From positions 309,832,781-309,896,780 of the forward strand of contig NC_059072.1 in NCBI RefSeq assembly GCF_020497125.1: a stretch of 64,000 bases of DNA. The letters run 5' to 3'. The notes beneath the pieces were generated by a model that was not told where the DNA came from, did no database searches, and saw only the letters and a list, made by a program, of their open reading frames with translations. Positions 11,724 through 21,694 of the stretch are shown here, one piece after another. Positions within the stretch are counted from its first letter, which is position 1. Each line of letters opens with the position of its first letter. This DNA is from Mauremys mutica (lineage: Eukaryota > Chordata > Testudines > Geoemydidae). Made by a program: the position numbers and the translations under genes.

Positions 11724-11910
11724 CAGAATCATAGAATATCAGGGTTGGAAGGGACCTCAGGAGGTCATCTAGTCCAGCCCTCCTGCTCAAAGCAGCACCA
11801 ATCCTCAGACAAATTTTTACCCCAGTTCCCTAAATGGCCCCCTCAAGGGCTAAACTCACAACCCTGGGTTTAGCAGGCCAATGCTCAAACCACTGAGCTA
11901 TCCCTCCCCC
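11724..11910 (-). mobile_element. CryI-type tRNA-derived SINE
   Basis: Read on the minus strand, a tRNA-like head comes first: GGAGGGATAGCTCAGTGG as the A-box region, then a B-box-like GGGTTGTGAGTTTAGCC region. A linker (CCATTTAGGGAACTGG) and a CR1-like 3' tail follow, with GACCTCCTGAGGTCCCTTCC and a terminal TATTCTATGATTCTG. A tRNA head joined to a CR1 tail is the known structure of turtle polIII/SINEs, which are mobilised in trans by the CR1 machinery. The CR1 3' end at 21.60-21.69 kb carries the same tail. No flanking target duplication is evident. Confidence 0.85.
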
Positions 11911-11952
11911 TGTCGCTATCACTAATTCCAATCCAGCACCCTAGAAGTTAAC

Positions 11953-12062
11953 AGGCCAGATTTTGATGATAATCACCCAATTATACATCTGTAATAAATT
12001 TACCGATTTCAGCGGGGTTACTTCAGGTTTATATTGGCATAACTGAGATCAAAATGTGGCAC
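11953..12062. repeat. Palindromic interspersed repeat
   Basis: The left end GCCAGATTTTGATGATAA pairs imperfectly with the right end TGAGATCAAAATGTGGC. The internal sequence includes GGGGTTACTTCAGGTTTA. It is a fold-back relic of the common sauropsid palindromic family. A second, poorer copy follows to about 12,135. Confidence 0.45.
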
Positions 12063-12139
12063 CTGAGAATTGCACTGGCTAATTTCAGGCAATGTTGTTC
12101 AGCTTTACACCAGTGTAATTCAAATCTGAATCTGCCCCA

Positions 12140-14660
12140 AAGGGTTTGTCCGGGGACTACTTTGTCCTACATGTGGAATGATTCCCAATGTGTTGGTTAA
12201 GGGGCTACTCAGCTCATTAGTATATTACAAACTTACCTTTATTGCCTGTTTTAGATTTTCAGTGTCCAGATCCTCCAGGGACTGTTGCCTCGTACTTGGT
12301 GGCATGCAGCCACCTATACTCTACTGACATATCACATCCCCTCTAAACCCAGTTAGAGCCTGTCTGTGCTATAAGGCAAATAAACGTATTATTAGCAGTA
12401 AGGTAGGAGTCTGCCTGGTCTCCATATGTGGGTGCACAAGGGAAGGAACAGCACCAGGAGCACACATGTAGGGTCTTTGGGCTACTCCAGTTGAGTGCTA
12501 AACTCCCCAGGGAGGAATACAGTGGTGTGAATGTATCCCCATCCTTCTCTCTCTATGCCAGCTGGCCCTACTCAGGGGAGAACATTTCATGCATCATTGT
12601 CATATCAGCCATGCCCCCTGAAGGCTCTAGAAAGCACGGGAGCTCCTGCTGGGGCAGTGCACCTCCACACTGTCCCCTGCTCCTCAAGTGAATGGCCACA
12701 AATCAGCCCTTATTATTTATACATTGTTATCAGTGTGCTAGACACCTTACCACCTCTGTGAGGTGCTGGGATGAGGAGGCAACGTGGCGAGACAAGAAGT
12801 ATGAGCCAGAGGGTTCGGGTGGAACTAATGTATTTAACAGTGGGGAGAATATGCAGCTGGTGAGTTTGTGGGGAAATGTGGAACAAGTGGATTGTTTTTT
12901 GGGTATTTTTGTTTTTCGAGGCGGGAACAAGCATTTTGCCAAGGGACTGTCACATGCATTGCCAACTGAGGCCGAATAATTTTTTTTTGAGGGAGCTCTT
13001 TGTTAAAATGTTGGCAGTGCATCACTGCTAGACAGATAGAACTGTGCTGTACTGTAACTGGTGTTTGCGCACATTATTTTTACAGTTCTTGTTGCGCATG
13101 TAAAGGCAGTGTAACACACTGGTACCTCCTGGTGAAAATGGCATGGCTGCCATATAAGACACTAGTGTACACTTCATCGCGTCTGTAGTTTGGGTTGCCA
13201 TAAAGTAGCCATTTTGCAATGCTGAGTGTACCTCTGTAAGTAGCAGGAAATACTGACTTTTGGAATGGATTTTAACTTTGAAAATGATTGTGCCAGAACA
13301 CACAGAATTTGGGTTTTCTTGCCTTTGTCAACATCTTACATTATATCCAAGAGCAAGGTATTGGGTTTCATAACTATGGTAGCAAGAGGAGCCCTCATCT
13401 GAAAAGAGACTGACCATCACCAGTGGTTTTAGTGGCAATTTTAGAATGATAGATCATAGTTTGTGACAGTAGCTTTGCTGAGTCACAGAACCCAATGGAA
13501 ACTCCCCTGGAACCACTAGTGGATTGTAACACATAATTTAGGGATTATTTGGTACTTTGCATTAACCTTCTCTTGCTGCTTATCCTCCACTTTCACATAC
13601 TCTCAACTTTCTGAAATGCTATCAGCTAACATCTGATTTGGGTTTGCATTGAGGACTCTAGCATTAAGTTCCCTGTCATCACCATGGAATGCTGGCTGCA
13701 GCTCTGAGGGTTTCCTTGCTGCTGCTGACAGGCCTGATGTCACTAATATCACCACAGAAAGCGTTAGGTATCGGTTGGCTGCTGACAGACTCATCTACAG
13801 CCAATAAAATAATCTCTGAAGAATGAGATTATTCATTCTTTGCCCATCTATGGTTGACCAGGCTAACCATGTGAGCATGGCAGGTGACTGTGTTGACAGG
13901 GTGGGGAATCAGGATCAAAAGATTTTTATTTTTTTTAGGTCAGCTGCCCAAATCAGAGCTAAGAAGATCATTTATGACATGCATTTAAAAGGGGACTTGT
14001 TTGAAGAAGTGGATAGAAATGGCATAGAGACAATTGCTTCAGACTGGTTGTGGTGACAGTAACTGGAAGCTGTGTCTCATTTGGCACATCACTCAGTGTA
14101 TGCCAGTATTCACTGCTGCCTAAGAATTGGCGCTGAATGCTCTTTCCCCTCTAAAACATAAAGCCGGGGGGCGGGGGAAAGGGAGAGGCAGATCCATAAG
14201 CTGTATTCTTTGAGCTATGCACCTGATTGTCATATTCAAAATTTTCCATCAAATGTTAAGTTTGATTAAACAGAACACAACCTTGCAAATGTATCTCCAC
14301 CTCGAGAAAATTACTATTTTACAGGATTTTTCCTGGAAACTGATTCCTTTATTTTTAAAAGATATTTGTTAGCTACAGAGAAAGCATCATGTTAGCAAAT
14401 GATAATGCCTCTCTTGTAGGTACAGTAGGTGAGTGTGACATCATTCAAATGAATGGTTCCAATCTGCTCTCTCTTGTACATTACCCTCGGGGACTTTTGT
14501 ATAAATTAGGAGCGCGAGAGAGAAAGGAGCGTGGTAACTAAGTCTCTCACTTAAATGCTTTATCCTCTTGCAGGGAAATGTTTGCCTAATACAAAACCTA
14601 CACAGCTCAACTTGGGTTGGGAAATGGAATAAAGTACTCCAAAAGAGGCATCAATTATAG
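12140..14660. other. No gene recognised
   Basis: This stretch holds no confident repeat or gene. Several 60-95 codon frames overlap each other on both strands at 12.4-13.3 kb and are mutually incompatible. A 77-codon frame at 13,823-14,056 lacks any recognised domain. A GGGGGGCGGGGG run occurs at about 14,165. Confidence 0.35.
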
Positions 14661-14667
14661 GAAAAGG

Positions 14668-14834
14668 AGGAGGGATAGCTCAGTGGTTTGAGCATTGCCA
14701 GGGCTGTGAGTTCAATCTTTGAGGGGGCCATTTAGGATCTGGGGCAAAAATCTGTCTGGGGATTGGTCCTGCGTTGAGTGGGGGGTTGGACTAGATGACC
14801 TCTTGAGGTCCCTTCCAACCCTGACAATTCTGTG
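14668..14834 (+). mobile_element. CryI-type tRNA-derived SINE
   Basis: The plus strand begins GGAGGGATAGCTCAGTGG (A-box region), then GGGCTGTGAGTTCAATC (B-box region), a GGGGGCCATTTAGGATCTGG linker and the CR1-like tail GGGGATTGGTCC...GACTAGATGACC...CCCTTCCAACCCTG ending near AATTCTGTG. About 12 bases are missing between the A and B boxes compared with the copy at 11.7 kb. The tail aligns almost base for base with the CR1 3' end at 21,606-21,690, which shows the SINE-LINE partnership directly. Confidence 0.88.
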
Positions 14835-14839
14835 AAAAT

Positions 14840-15610
14840 AGCTGTTGTGATTTGTCTCAATCAGTTAATTGCTCCTGCTCTTGTGTCCAGTTGTTACCCA
14901 AGCACTATCCCTATATATAGGGCCAGAGCCTGAGGTACTCTGTAGCTGCTTGCACTAAAGATCTAGCCGTCAAGTGAGTGTTTCTGTCCCACAGAAGATT
15001 TGGTCTGGAGCAAAGGGAATTCTGCAAGGGCATAGTGTCAGCCTCTATGCTTTCTCAGCTGCTGAGGAGGAGGGTGTGGCTGGAGGAAATGAAGCATGGT
15101 CAGAATGCCCCAAACTTTGAATCCCTTGGAATGTGCTAAGAATGAAGGCTATAAATACCCAGGTTAGAACTTGGGTAGGATAATCGGTTAATATGAAGCT
15201 TTAAAGCCATCAAATAGGCAAGAGCTTGGTATAATGTTGCATCCAGAATTCAGCACTTTTCAGCAGCACTGTCCTCCCTCATGTTTTTGGGGGGTGGAGT
15301 GGGAGGGAGGAATTGGTTCAGTGATGAACTCAGGAGGAAGAGTGCCACCTGCTGAATCACCAGTACTACTTCCTGCAACAGAGCGATTCCTCGGAGGTGT
15401 CTCATCTAATTACTGATCCTGCCCACGCCTGCAATGCAGAAATCACAGCACAAGCCATTGTTGCAGACTTGAAAAATATATATATACAAACCTATAATCA
15501 TCCCAGCTTGTAACTTGGAGGGAGGAGCGGGGGGTTGGAGCTATTTCTCCCAGCTAGGACTCCCCTTCATACAGCAGCTAAATTTCTTCAGCACATATGA
15601 ATCTCCCTGT
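14840..15610. other. No gene recognised
   Basis: This is anonymous sequence. A 60-codon frame at 15,234-15,416 carries no domain. A short TATATATA run near 15,477 is the only simple repeat. Confidence 0.35.
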
Positions 15611-15937
15611 ATATATATCAGGGGTAGGCAACCTATGGCACAGGTGCCGAAGGCGGCACGTGAGCTGATTTTCAGTGGCACTCACGCTGCCCGGGTCCTG
15701 GCCACCAGTCCAGGGGGCTCTGCATTTTAATTTAATTTTAAATGAAGCTTCTTAAACATTTTAAAAGCCTTATTTACTTTACATACAACAATAGTTTAGT
15801 TATATATTATAGACTTCTAGAAAGAGACCTTCTAAAAACATTAAAATGTATTACTGGCACGTGAAACCTTAAATGAGAGTGAATAAATGAAGACTCGGCA
15901 CATCACTTCTGAAAGGTTGCCGACCCCTGATATATAT
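15611..15937. mobile_element. hAT-type MITE with 8-bp TSD
   Basis: The element body is 15,619-15,929 (311 bp). It starts CAGGGGTAGGCAACC and ends GGTTGCCGACCCCTG, a 15-bp terminal inverted repeat with one mismatch. The flanks are ATATATAT on both sides (15,611-15,618 and 15,930-15,937), a perfect 8-bp target duplication. An 8-bp duplication and CAGGGG/CCCCTG-type ends are typical of hAT transposons. There is no transposase frame, so it is a non-autonomous deletion derivative. Confidence 0.9.
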
Positions 15938-15939
15938 TA

Positions 15940-16340
15940 TACAAATATAGCTTTATGGAGGCATACTGTGCAGTACTCTTTGATTAAAATATTTTTTATG
16001 GGAAAGGGGTAGGGAAAGGTAGGACTGATTAACTAATAAGAACATTTTCCCTTATGCAAACTCTGCATAGCTTCAAATTGTTACATGAAATAATTATTCC
16101 CCGTACACATTCATGCATGCTGGCCTTAATGCCTGATGTAAATCCTTAATGTGTCTCTTCCAGCAAAACCTTCAGGCTAGAGTAATGCACATGGTGACAA
16201 TGATACAATTTTATAACCTTCCTCCCTAATTGTTGTAAAACATTCTGGGAGATTAGCTTGCACATTGGATACTTTTAAAGAAGAACAGAAGTGTGTGTGT
16301 GAGGGGGAAGGGGGGGATGGGATCAAGCAGAAGCAGCAAA
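15940..16340. other. No gene seen
   Basis: This is anonymous AT-rich sequence. A GGGGGAAGGGGGGG run lies near 16,302. Confidence 0.4.
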
Positions 16341-16344
16341 CGCA

Positions 16345-16680
16345 TCATTGAGAGAGATTGAAAAGATTGGCACTGTTTAGTTTAGAGTGGAGATGAATAA
16401 GAAGGATCATGGTAGAGGGATACAAGATAATGAATGGTATGAAGAGGAATGAAACGCAAATTGTGCTGTCCTACTAACTAACCTCCTCTCACAGGAGCAT
16501 AGAGGGATTCAATGGAAATGAAATGCAGCAGATTGAAAACGGATAAAAGCTACTTGTTAAATCAATGCATAATTATTCTGTGGATCTCTTTGCCCTAAGA
16601 GAGCACTGCAGCCAAGAGGATCAGGAGAAATAAACAATTATATGGATAATGAGGACATCCACTGTTATATTAAATAGAAT
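16345..16680 (+). mobile_element. Old CR1/L3-like LINE 3' fragment
   Basis: Conceptual translation across several frame breaks resembles the CR1-clade C-terminus. Signs are a degenerate start of the FSLEKRRMRGD-type block near 16,380, then NGNEMQQIENG-like and SYLLNQCIIILW-like strings (16,530-16,590), and the spacing to a YMDNEDIHCY-like end. It is much more diverged than the other CR1 copies and is inactive. Confidence 0.45.
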
Positions 16681-16789
16681 TTAAAAGTTATAAACCCTCA
16701 TGCTTTAGGCTCTGGTTCAGCAGCCCAGCTATTCAGCAAAGCTTTAAAACCCATGCTCCAGTGCTTTGCTGAACTGGGGCTTTCATAAT

Positions 16790-16915
16790 AATGCCTAACT
16801 CTTATACGGTCAGTACATCTCAAAGGGCTCTATATTGTTCCCATTTTACAGATGGTAAAACAGACACAGAGGGGAAATGTCTCGCCCAAGGTCACCCACA
16901 AGTGAGTAGCAGGCC
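16790..16915 (-). mobile_element. MIR / CORE-SINE relic
   Basis: The plus strand reads CCCATTTTACAGATGGTAAA, then CAGACACAGAGGGGAAATG, then CCCAAGGTCACCCACAAGTG. These are the reverse complement of the conserved MIR core (tRNA-derived CORE-SINE, L2-tailed). It is ancient and shared across amniotes. Only the core and part of the tail remain, and the tRNA head is not recognisable. Confidence 0.8.
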
Positions 16916-16974
16916 CCTGCCGTATCTGCAGGGTCACCCTGCCTTCCCTTTAGGGCATAAGCTATCCATAAACT

Positions 16975-17140
16975 GACATGGGTTACGGAGAAACTTCCCC
17001 CCTGGCAGGTTATTCCGTAATTGTCTTTTATGGAGTTCATTGCACCTTCTTGCTAAGCATCTGGTACTGACCACTGTCAGAGACAGGACAGTGAACTAGA
17101 TGGACGACTCACTTGTCTGATCAGCTAGGAGATTTCCTAC
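16975..17140 (+). mobile_element. CR1 3' UTR fragment
   Basis: The plus strand reads GCAGGTTATTCCGTAATTG, then GCATCTGGTACTGACCACTG and GAACTAGATGGACGACTC. On the opposite strand the same segment order appears at the 3' end of the CR1 at 24.73-24.90 kb (CCAAAGGTCCATCTAGCCC and GACAGTGGCCAATG). It is 5'-truncated and non-coding. Confidence 0.6.
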
Positions 17141-17144
17141 AGCC

Positions 17145-18220
17145 CTCCATGGTTTCCTTTCTAGAACTGAGGTAAGAGTTGAAGCAAGGCAAAAAAGGCT
17201 CAAAACTGACATGCCCCAAAACAATTTTCTGATTGATGAAAAGTGAACTGTGGGGACAAAGTGGGAGCGCCATGCAGGTAACAGTTTCAAAGTAACACGC
17301 CAAGATGTTACCTTGATGTTAGCACCAGCTGGGCTCCTGAATAATTGTATTTTAAGCTATAGAGCATAAAACAAACAGATCCACTGAGCTCCTAGGGAGC
17401 CAATTTCACCCAGGCATGCCTAAACTGGCCTCTTGCACTTCAGGGTGTGAGAGAATACAGGGTTTCATAGGTCCTCTTGGGTCTGCCAGGCCTGGAGCTG
17501 TTGCTCAGTTGCTGGAGGGCTGCCAGCTTGCAGGTCTGTTAATGAGTAGTGTAGTGTCTGGCAAGTAACTTGCCTTCAAGTGAGTGTGACTAATCATGAA
17601 TCCTTTCAATAATGCTGACAATCCAGTCTCTCTTTTTGCACTCTGCTCGAGCCTGCTGAAATAGGAGCAAATTAGCCTCATTCTGGCAAAGGCAGGAAAT
17701 GATAAAGAGCCCCTAAAAGGTTTCCAGTGCTCCATCGCCAGGTTTTGCAGTGAACATAATTTCTGAGTTGCTACATGCGTGTTTTTAGAGCAGCTAAATA
17801 GTGCAGAGTATCTGAACGATTGCACTCTGTTACCATGCCCCAGGCCATTTGCCTGTATGTGCAATTTGTGTATATGCTGGCAAATGCAGTGTCCCTTCTG
17901 CAAAGGCAACAAGCCGAAGGATATTAGAATTCACAAATTTCTGCTAATGGCCTGTATTTCACTAGGTACATTCTTAATGTTAGCCTAAGCTGGTTGTAAA
18001 GCCAAACTGTACCTGACTGAATCTTAAAAGTACTGGACTCTGTTAAATTTGATTTAGGGTTTTTTTGGTAAGGAAGTGTAACCCTTGTCTTGCTTCTTAA
18101 CTAGCTCCTTTGGACAGCCAGTAAAGCAAACGCTCAATTGCATGTTCCGTACAGAGATATTGTACATGGAAATATACAATGCCATCTGTTGGTTGCTTCT
18201 TGTGGAGACAGCTTTGTTTG
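17145..18220. other. No gene recognised
   Basis: This is anonymous sequence. The minus-strand 135-codon frame (17,505-17,912) and the plus-strand frame overlapping it contain no recognised domain. Confidence 0.35.
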
Positions 18221-18225
18221 TGAGG

Positions 18226-18246
18226 GGTGTGTGTGTGTGTATGTGT
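18226..18246. repeat. (GT)n microsatellite
   Basis: This is a short GT run of about 20 bases. Confidence 0.8.
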
Positions 18247-18529
18247 GAACTTTATCCAAGGTTTCCCCCTATTGAATGAAAGTTGTTGAAAAGTAAATAT
18301 AAAATGGGCAGAATGCAGAGAGCCTGCAAAATTAAAACTGAGAGGACGCTGTTGGGGAGAAAAGAATTGGTACTGTCTCATCATAAATGTCTTAATCAAG
18401 TCCCACATAAGTATATACCCAAAGAAGAGGGAATGTTTTCCACAGAAAATGAATCTCAAGCCAGCTTTTAATATCATTAATGGTGTTTACAGACTAAATT
18501 GGTGTCAGCTGTCTGCGTAGAGCTGCTTG

Positions 18530-18605
18530 CTGTGGCAGGGTGGCAGGGTGGATGACATGACCTAGTACGTATTGCAGATCTTTTCCAACTCTAATTTATC
18601 ATTTC
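18530..18605 (+). mobile_element. Short CR1 3' end fragment
   Basis: GGTGGATGACATGACCTAG and TTTTCCAACTCTAATTTATC recall the CR1 tail phrase 'actagatgacctcataaggtctttccagctctaattt'. It is very short and diverged. Confidence 0.4.
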
Positions 18606-18609
18606 TCTC

Positions 18610-20220
18610 AGCATTATTCTCCCACCACAGGATATGAGTAACTCCCATCAAAGCTAAGTTAAAGGGACTTGCTCATATGCTGTAACTGGATGCTAAGGCC
18701 CATGATTTTGGATAGTTTTCTCTCTTATTTCCCTCCTTTTTTTACTCACTATTAGTTGCCATTTTTTGGAGTTGCAGCTCCCTCCTGTAGAGGTTAAAAA
18801 CAGCCCCCCTAAAGGAATGTGTGGTCTCTTTTCCCTTACTTCTCCTGCTCTCCACACATATGAAATCCATTATACATAAAACGTCTCTGCAAACAAGGTG
18901 GATGAGTGAGATTTCCTAATGTGTAGACCCTTGCATTAAGAGCCAATATTATGGATGTCTGCAGGACGTTTGCTGAGGAAAGACTGCCAGTGTTTCTGAC
19001 TATATGCATGAAGCAGCTTACTAGATTCTACAGTTGGGTTGCGTATTCAAAGCAATTGCATTACATTGTACATTGACTCCTCTGATCAAAGAGCATTGAC
19101 TCAAATTAGATGACTTCTACTTTTTGCCTCAGTTTTCTGGAGAGAGGTGAGAAAGGCAGGGATGGGGATATAGTCAGATCTAAGGAAGAGAGAGATGCTG
19201 CTCCCATGGAAGGCTGTAGCCATTCACACCCAGATGCAAAGTCTCATGTATGTGTTTTTGTGAAAAGAGACGAGGGATGTTAAACATTCCAGAATGTTTT
19301 CAGAATTTGTTTCTAAACAAATGGCTTCTATTCATCCAGAAGAGAGTGGAATGCTGACTGGATGTTAACTAAGATATTACTTTCAGGGTAGGTGAGGAGA
19401 ACATGAGCTGGCAGAGAAAGAAATGTTTTTGCCTGAAGACAATGGACAGTTGTCCAAGTAAGAGCGGAGTAAAATCTCAAAATCTGGCCCCCTGTGCTTA
19501 GGTAACTCACTAGCCCCTTTCACAGCCTGCTATGTTAATTTTCAAAAGTTTGAGTTCTGCCACTAGCTAAATGTCTAAATTTTGCAGCTGTTGATTCCCT
19601 GCACACCATATGAACTGGAGGTCTCTTTGTATTAGGAATGGTGTCCGCCTAGGTAGTGTCATTTTTGAGGTTTTGACAGTATTCCTGGGAATTATGTTGT
19701 TCAATATAGGAAGAGACCAATTGTTCCAGGGTAGGACAGATAATCAAAACACCCAATCTGTCTATAGTGTCATTCCCCATTTGGTTAAATTCACTAGAAT
19801 TCTCTCTTGCATAGTCAACCTCCAGAGGCTTTTTTTCTCCCCTTTTTGTATATTATATTAAATAGAACTTTTTTGTTGCACTACACGGTCTTGCTCCTGT
19901 GCTTGTTGGTTTTGTCGAGAGCGTGTGAAATTAAAACAATTGCCACTGGTCCAGTCCTGTGTGACACAAACACATCCAGCAACTAAGGAGTTCTGCTTCT
20001 TGCCCCCACTCCTTGTGTGTATATTATACCAAACAAGTGTTTTCTTTCCCACTTAGAATTCAACAGACACCAAATTCATACAGCTACTGGTCCTCTTTGG
20101 AGCAGGGTCTTTGGGCCTAATTCTCCATTCACTTATGCTCTGCTCATGTACAACTCTACTGAATTCAGTGCAGTTACACCAGCATAATATTGCTGGTAGA
20201 ATGAGAGGAGAAGCAGGACC
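18610..20220. other. No gene recognised
   Basis: This is anonymous sequence. A decayed palindromic repeat (GGGCCTAATTCTCCATTCAC to GGTAGAATGAGAGGAGAAG) occupies about 20,111-20,215. An L2/MIR-tail-like phrase (TAAAGCACCTGGCGCACTG) lies at about 20,242. Confidence 0.35.
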
Positions 20221-20328
20221 ATTCTTGTCATACTTGTCTGTAAAGCACCTGGCGCACTGTTGATGTCATGCACATAAGTAGTACTGGGTAACTTTCAAAT
20301 AGACTGGGCATAAGCTTTAAATAGCACC

Positions 20329-21015
20329 TGTAGCAGGGTGGCCACCCGCTCCTGCCCTGAAGGGCTTAAAACAGCTCTGGGAGAGGGCTGTGGTAGGGGA
20401 AAACCTGGGCTGATTGGGGAAGTAGCCATAGCCGGGCCACACTCCAATCAGGCTGCAGCTGGCCCTGTAAAGAGCCGGTGGGTCAGGCGCACAGGTAGTC
20501 TCTCTCTAGGTATAGAGAGAGAAGGGTCTGGCTTCCTGGGACCTTGAGTAAGGTACCAGAGTAGATCAGTGCTGGGGAATAGGGCAAGGAGCTGGGGAGC
20601 TCCTGCCTGGAAAACTCCTAGGCTGCAGGCCTAGCCAAAGGCCTGAAAAGGTACTGGGGTTGCAGGGGTGCAGCCTGGGGGTAGGTGGAGGCAGCAGGTT
20701 CAACCCCCCCCCTTGACAATGATGAGTGATATGGACTGCAGTCTGCCACAGAGTGCACAGGGTAGATGAGGACTGGCAGTGAACACTGAGGCAAGGTGGG
20801 AATAGAGGGTGGGATTCCCCTGGGAGGGGAGCCCAGAGAGTGGGAGTACTGCCAGGGGGCAGCACCCAAGGGAGAGGGGTACCGGGATCTGGGAGGGACA
20901 TGGAGCCAGTGACAGTGGGACTTTGGCCTGCAGAGGGTGCTCCAAGGCTGGAGAGATAATTCCCATACCGGACCAGCAGGAGGTGCCGCAGGACTGTCAT
21001 GCATCACTACACACC
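20329..21015 (+). mobile_element. LTR-like interspersed repeat
   Basis: A GC-rich block starts TGTAGCAGGG. It contains a CCAAT element (ACTCCAATCAGG, about 20,441) and, about 30 bases on, a weak TATA-like TGTAAAG, followed by AGGTATAGAGAGAGAAGG. That order is expected of LTR promoter sequence, and it then runs about 500 bases without coding potential. I associate this block with a common turtle LTR-type repeat. The right boundary and any target duplication are unresolved. The overlapping 144- and 129-codon minus-strand frames inside are composition artefacts. Confidence 0.4.
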
Positions 21016-21094
21016 CTATAGTAGATTTTGCTTAACTATGCTATACACATTAGCCCTAGAAATATATTTATACATAAAATGACAACTTCATTGT

Positions 21095-21690
21095 CAAAAC
21101 AGGGTCTTCTCTATCTCAGCAAATTGAGGGATGTGATAATTCCCCTCTATTCGACACTGGTGAAGGCTCATATGGAGTACTGTGTCCAGTTTTGGACCCC
21201 ACACTACAAGAAGGATGTGGAAAAATTGGAAAGAGTCCAGCGGAGGGCAACAAAAATAATTAGAGGGCTGGAGCACATGACTTATGAGGAGAGGTTGAGG
21301 GAACTGTGATTGTTTAGTCTGCAGAAGAGAAGAATGAGGGGAGATTTGATAGCTGCTTACAATGTCCTGAAACAGGGTTCCAAAGAGGATGGATCTAGAC
21401 TGTTCTCAGTGGTACCTGATGACAGAACAAGGAGTAATGGTCTCAAGTTGCAGTGGGAGTGGTTTAGGTTGGCTATTAGGAAAAACTTTTTCACTCAGAG
21501 AGTGGTGAAGCACTGGAATGGGTTACCTAGGGAGGTGGTGGAATCTCCTTCCTTGAGGTTTTTAAGGTCAGGCTTGACAAAGCCCTGGCTGGGATGATTT
21601 AGTTGGGGATTGGTCCTGCTTTGAGCAGGGGGTTGGACTAGGTGACCTCCTGAGGTCCCTTCCAACCCTGCTAATCTATGATTCATAAGG
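21095..21690 (+). mobile_element. CR1 LINE 3' end (ORF2 C-terminus plus tail)
   Basis: The plus strand encodes the CR1 RT C-terminus: [17 protein letters not shown], then [19 protein letters not shown], then a TGA stop at the expected LGLFSL position (about 21,307), then [14 protein letters not shown] and a [11 protein letters not shown] block at about 21,520. A UTR follows, with GGGGATTGGTCCTGC, GACCTCCTGAGGTCCC and the terminal AATCTATGATTC octamer-like repeat. The 5' part is truncated, as usual. Stops make it non-functional. It is the likely partner family of the two SINEs in the window. Confidence 0.85.
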
Positions 21691-21694
21691 CCTA

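Noticed and set aside
13823..14056. 77-codon frame with an AQIRAKKIIYDMHLKGDLF stretch preceded by a T-rich tract and AG
   Set aside because: It looks exon-like (polypyrimidine then AG), but no domain or homologue is recognised and no donor or partner exon was found.
14668..14740. Possible tRNA gene at the SINE head
   Set aside because: It is the SINE promoter region. The spacing between boxes is too short and the CR1 tail follows directly.
20566..21007. 144- and 129-codon minus-strand frames
   Set aside because: They lie antisense within the LTR-like repeat at 20.3-21.0 kb and in overlapping frames.
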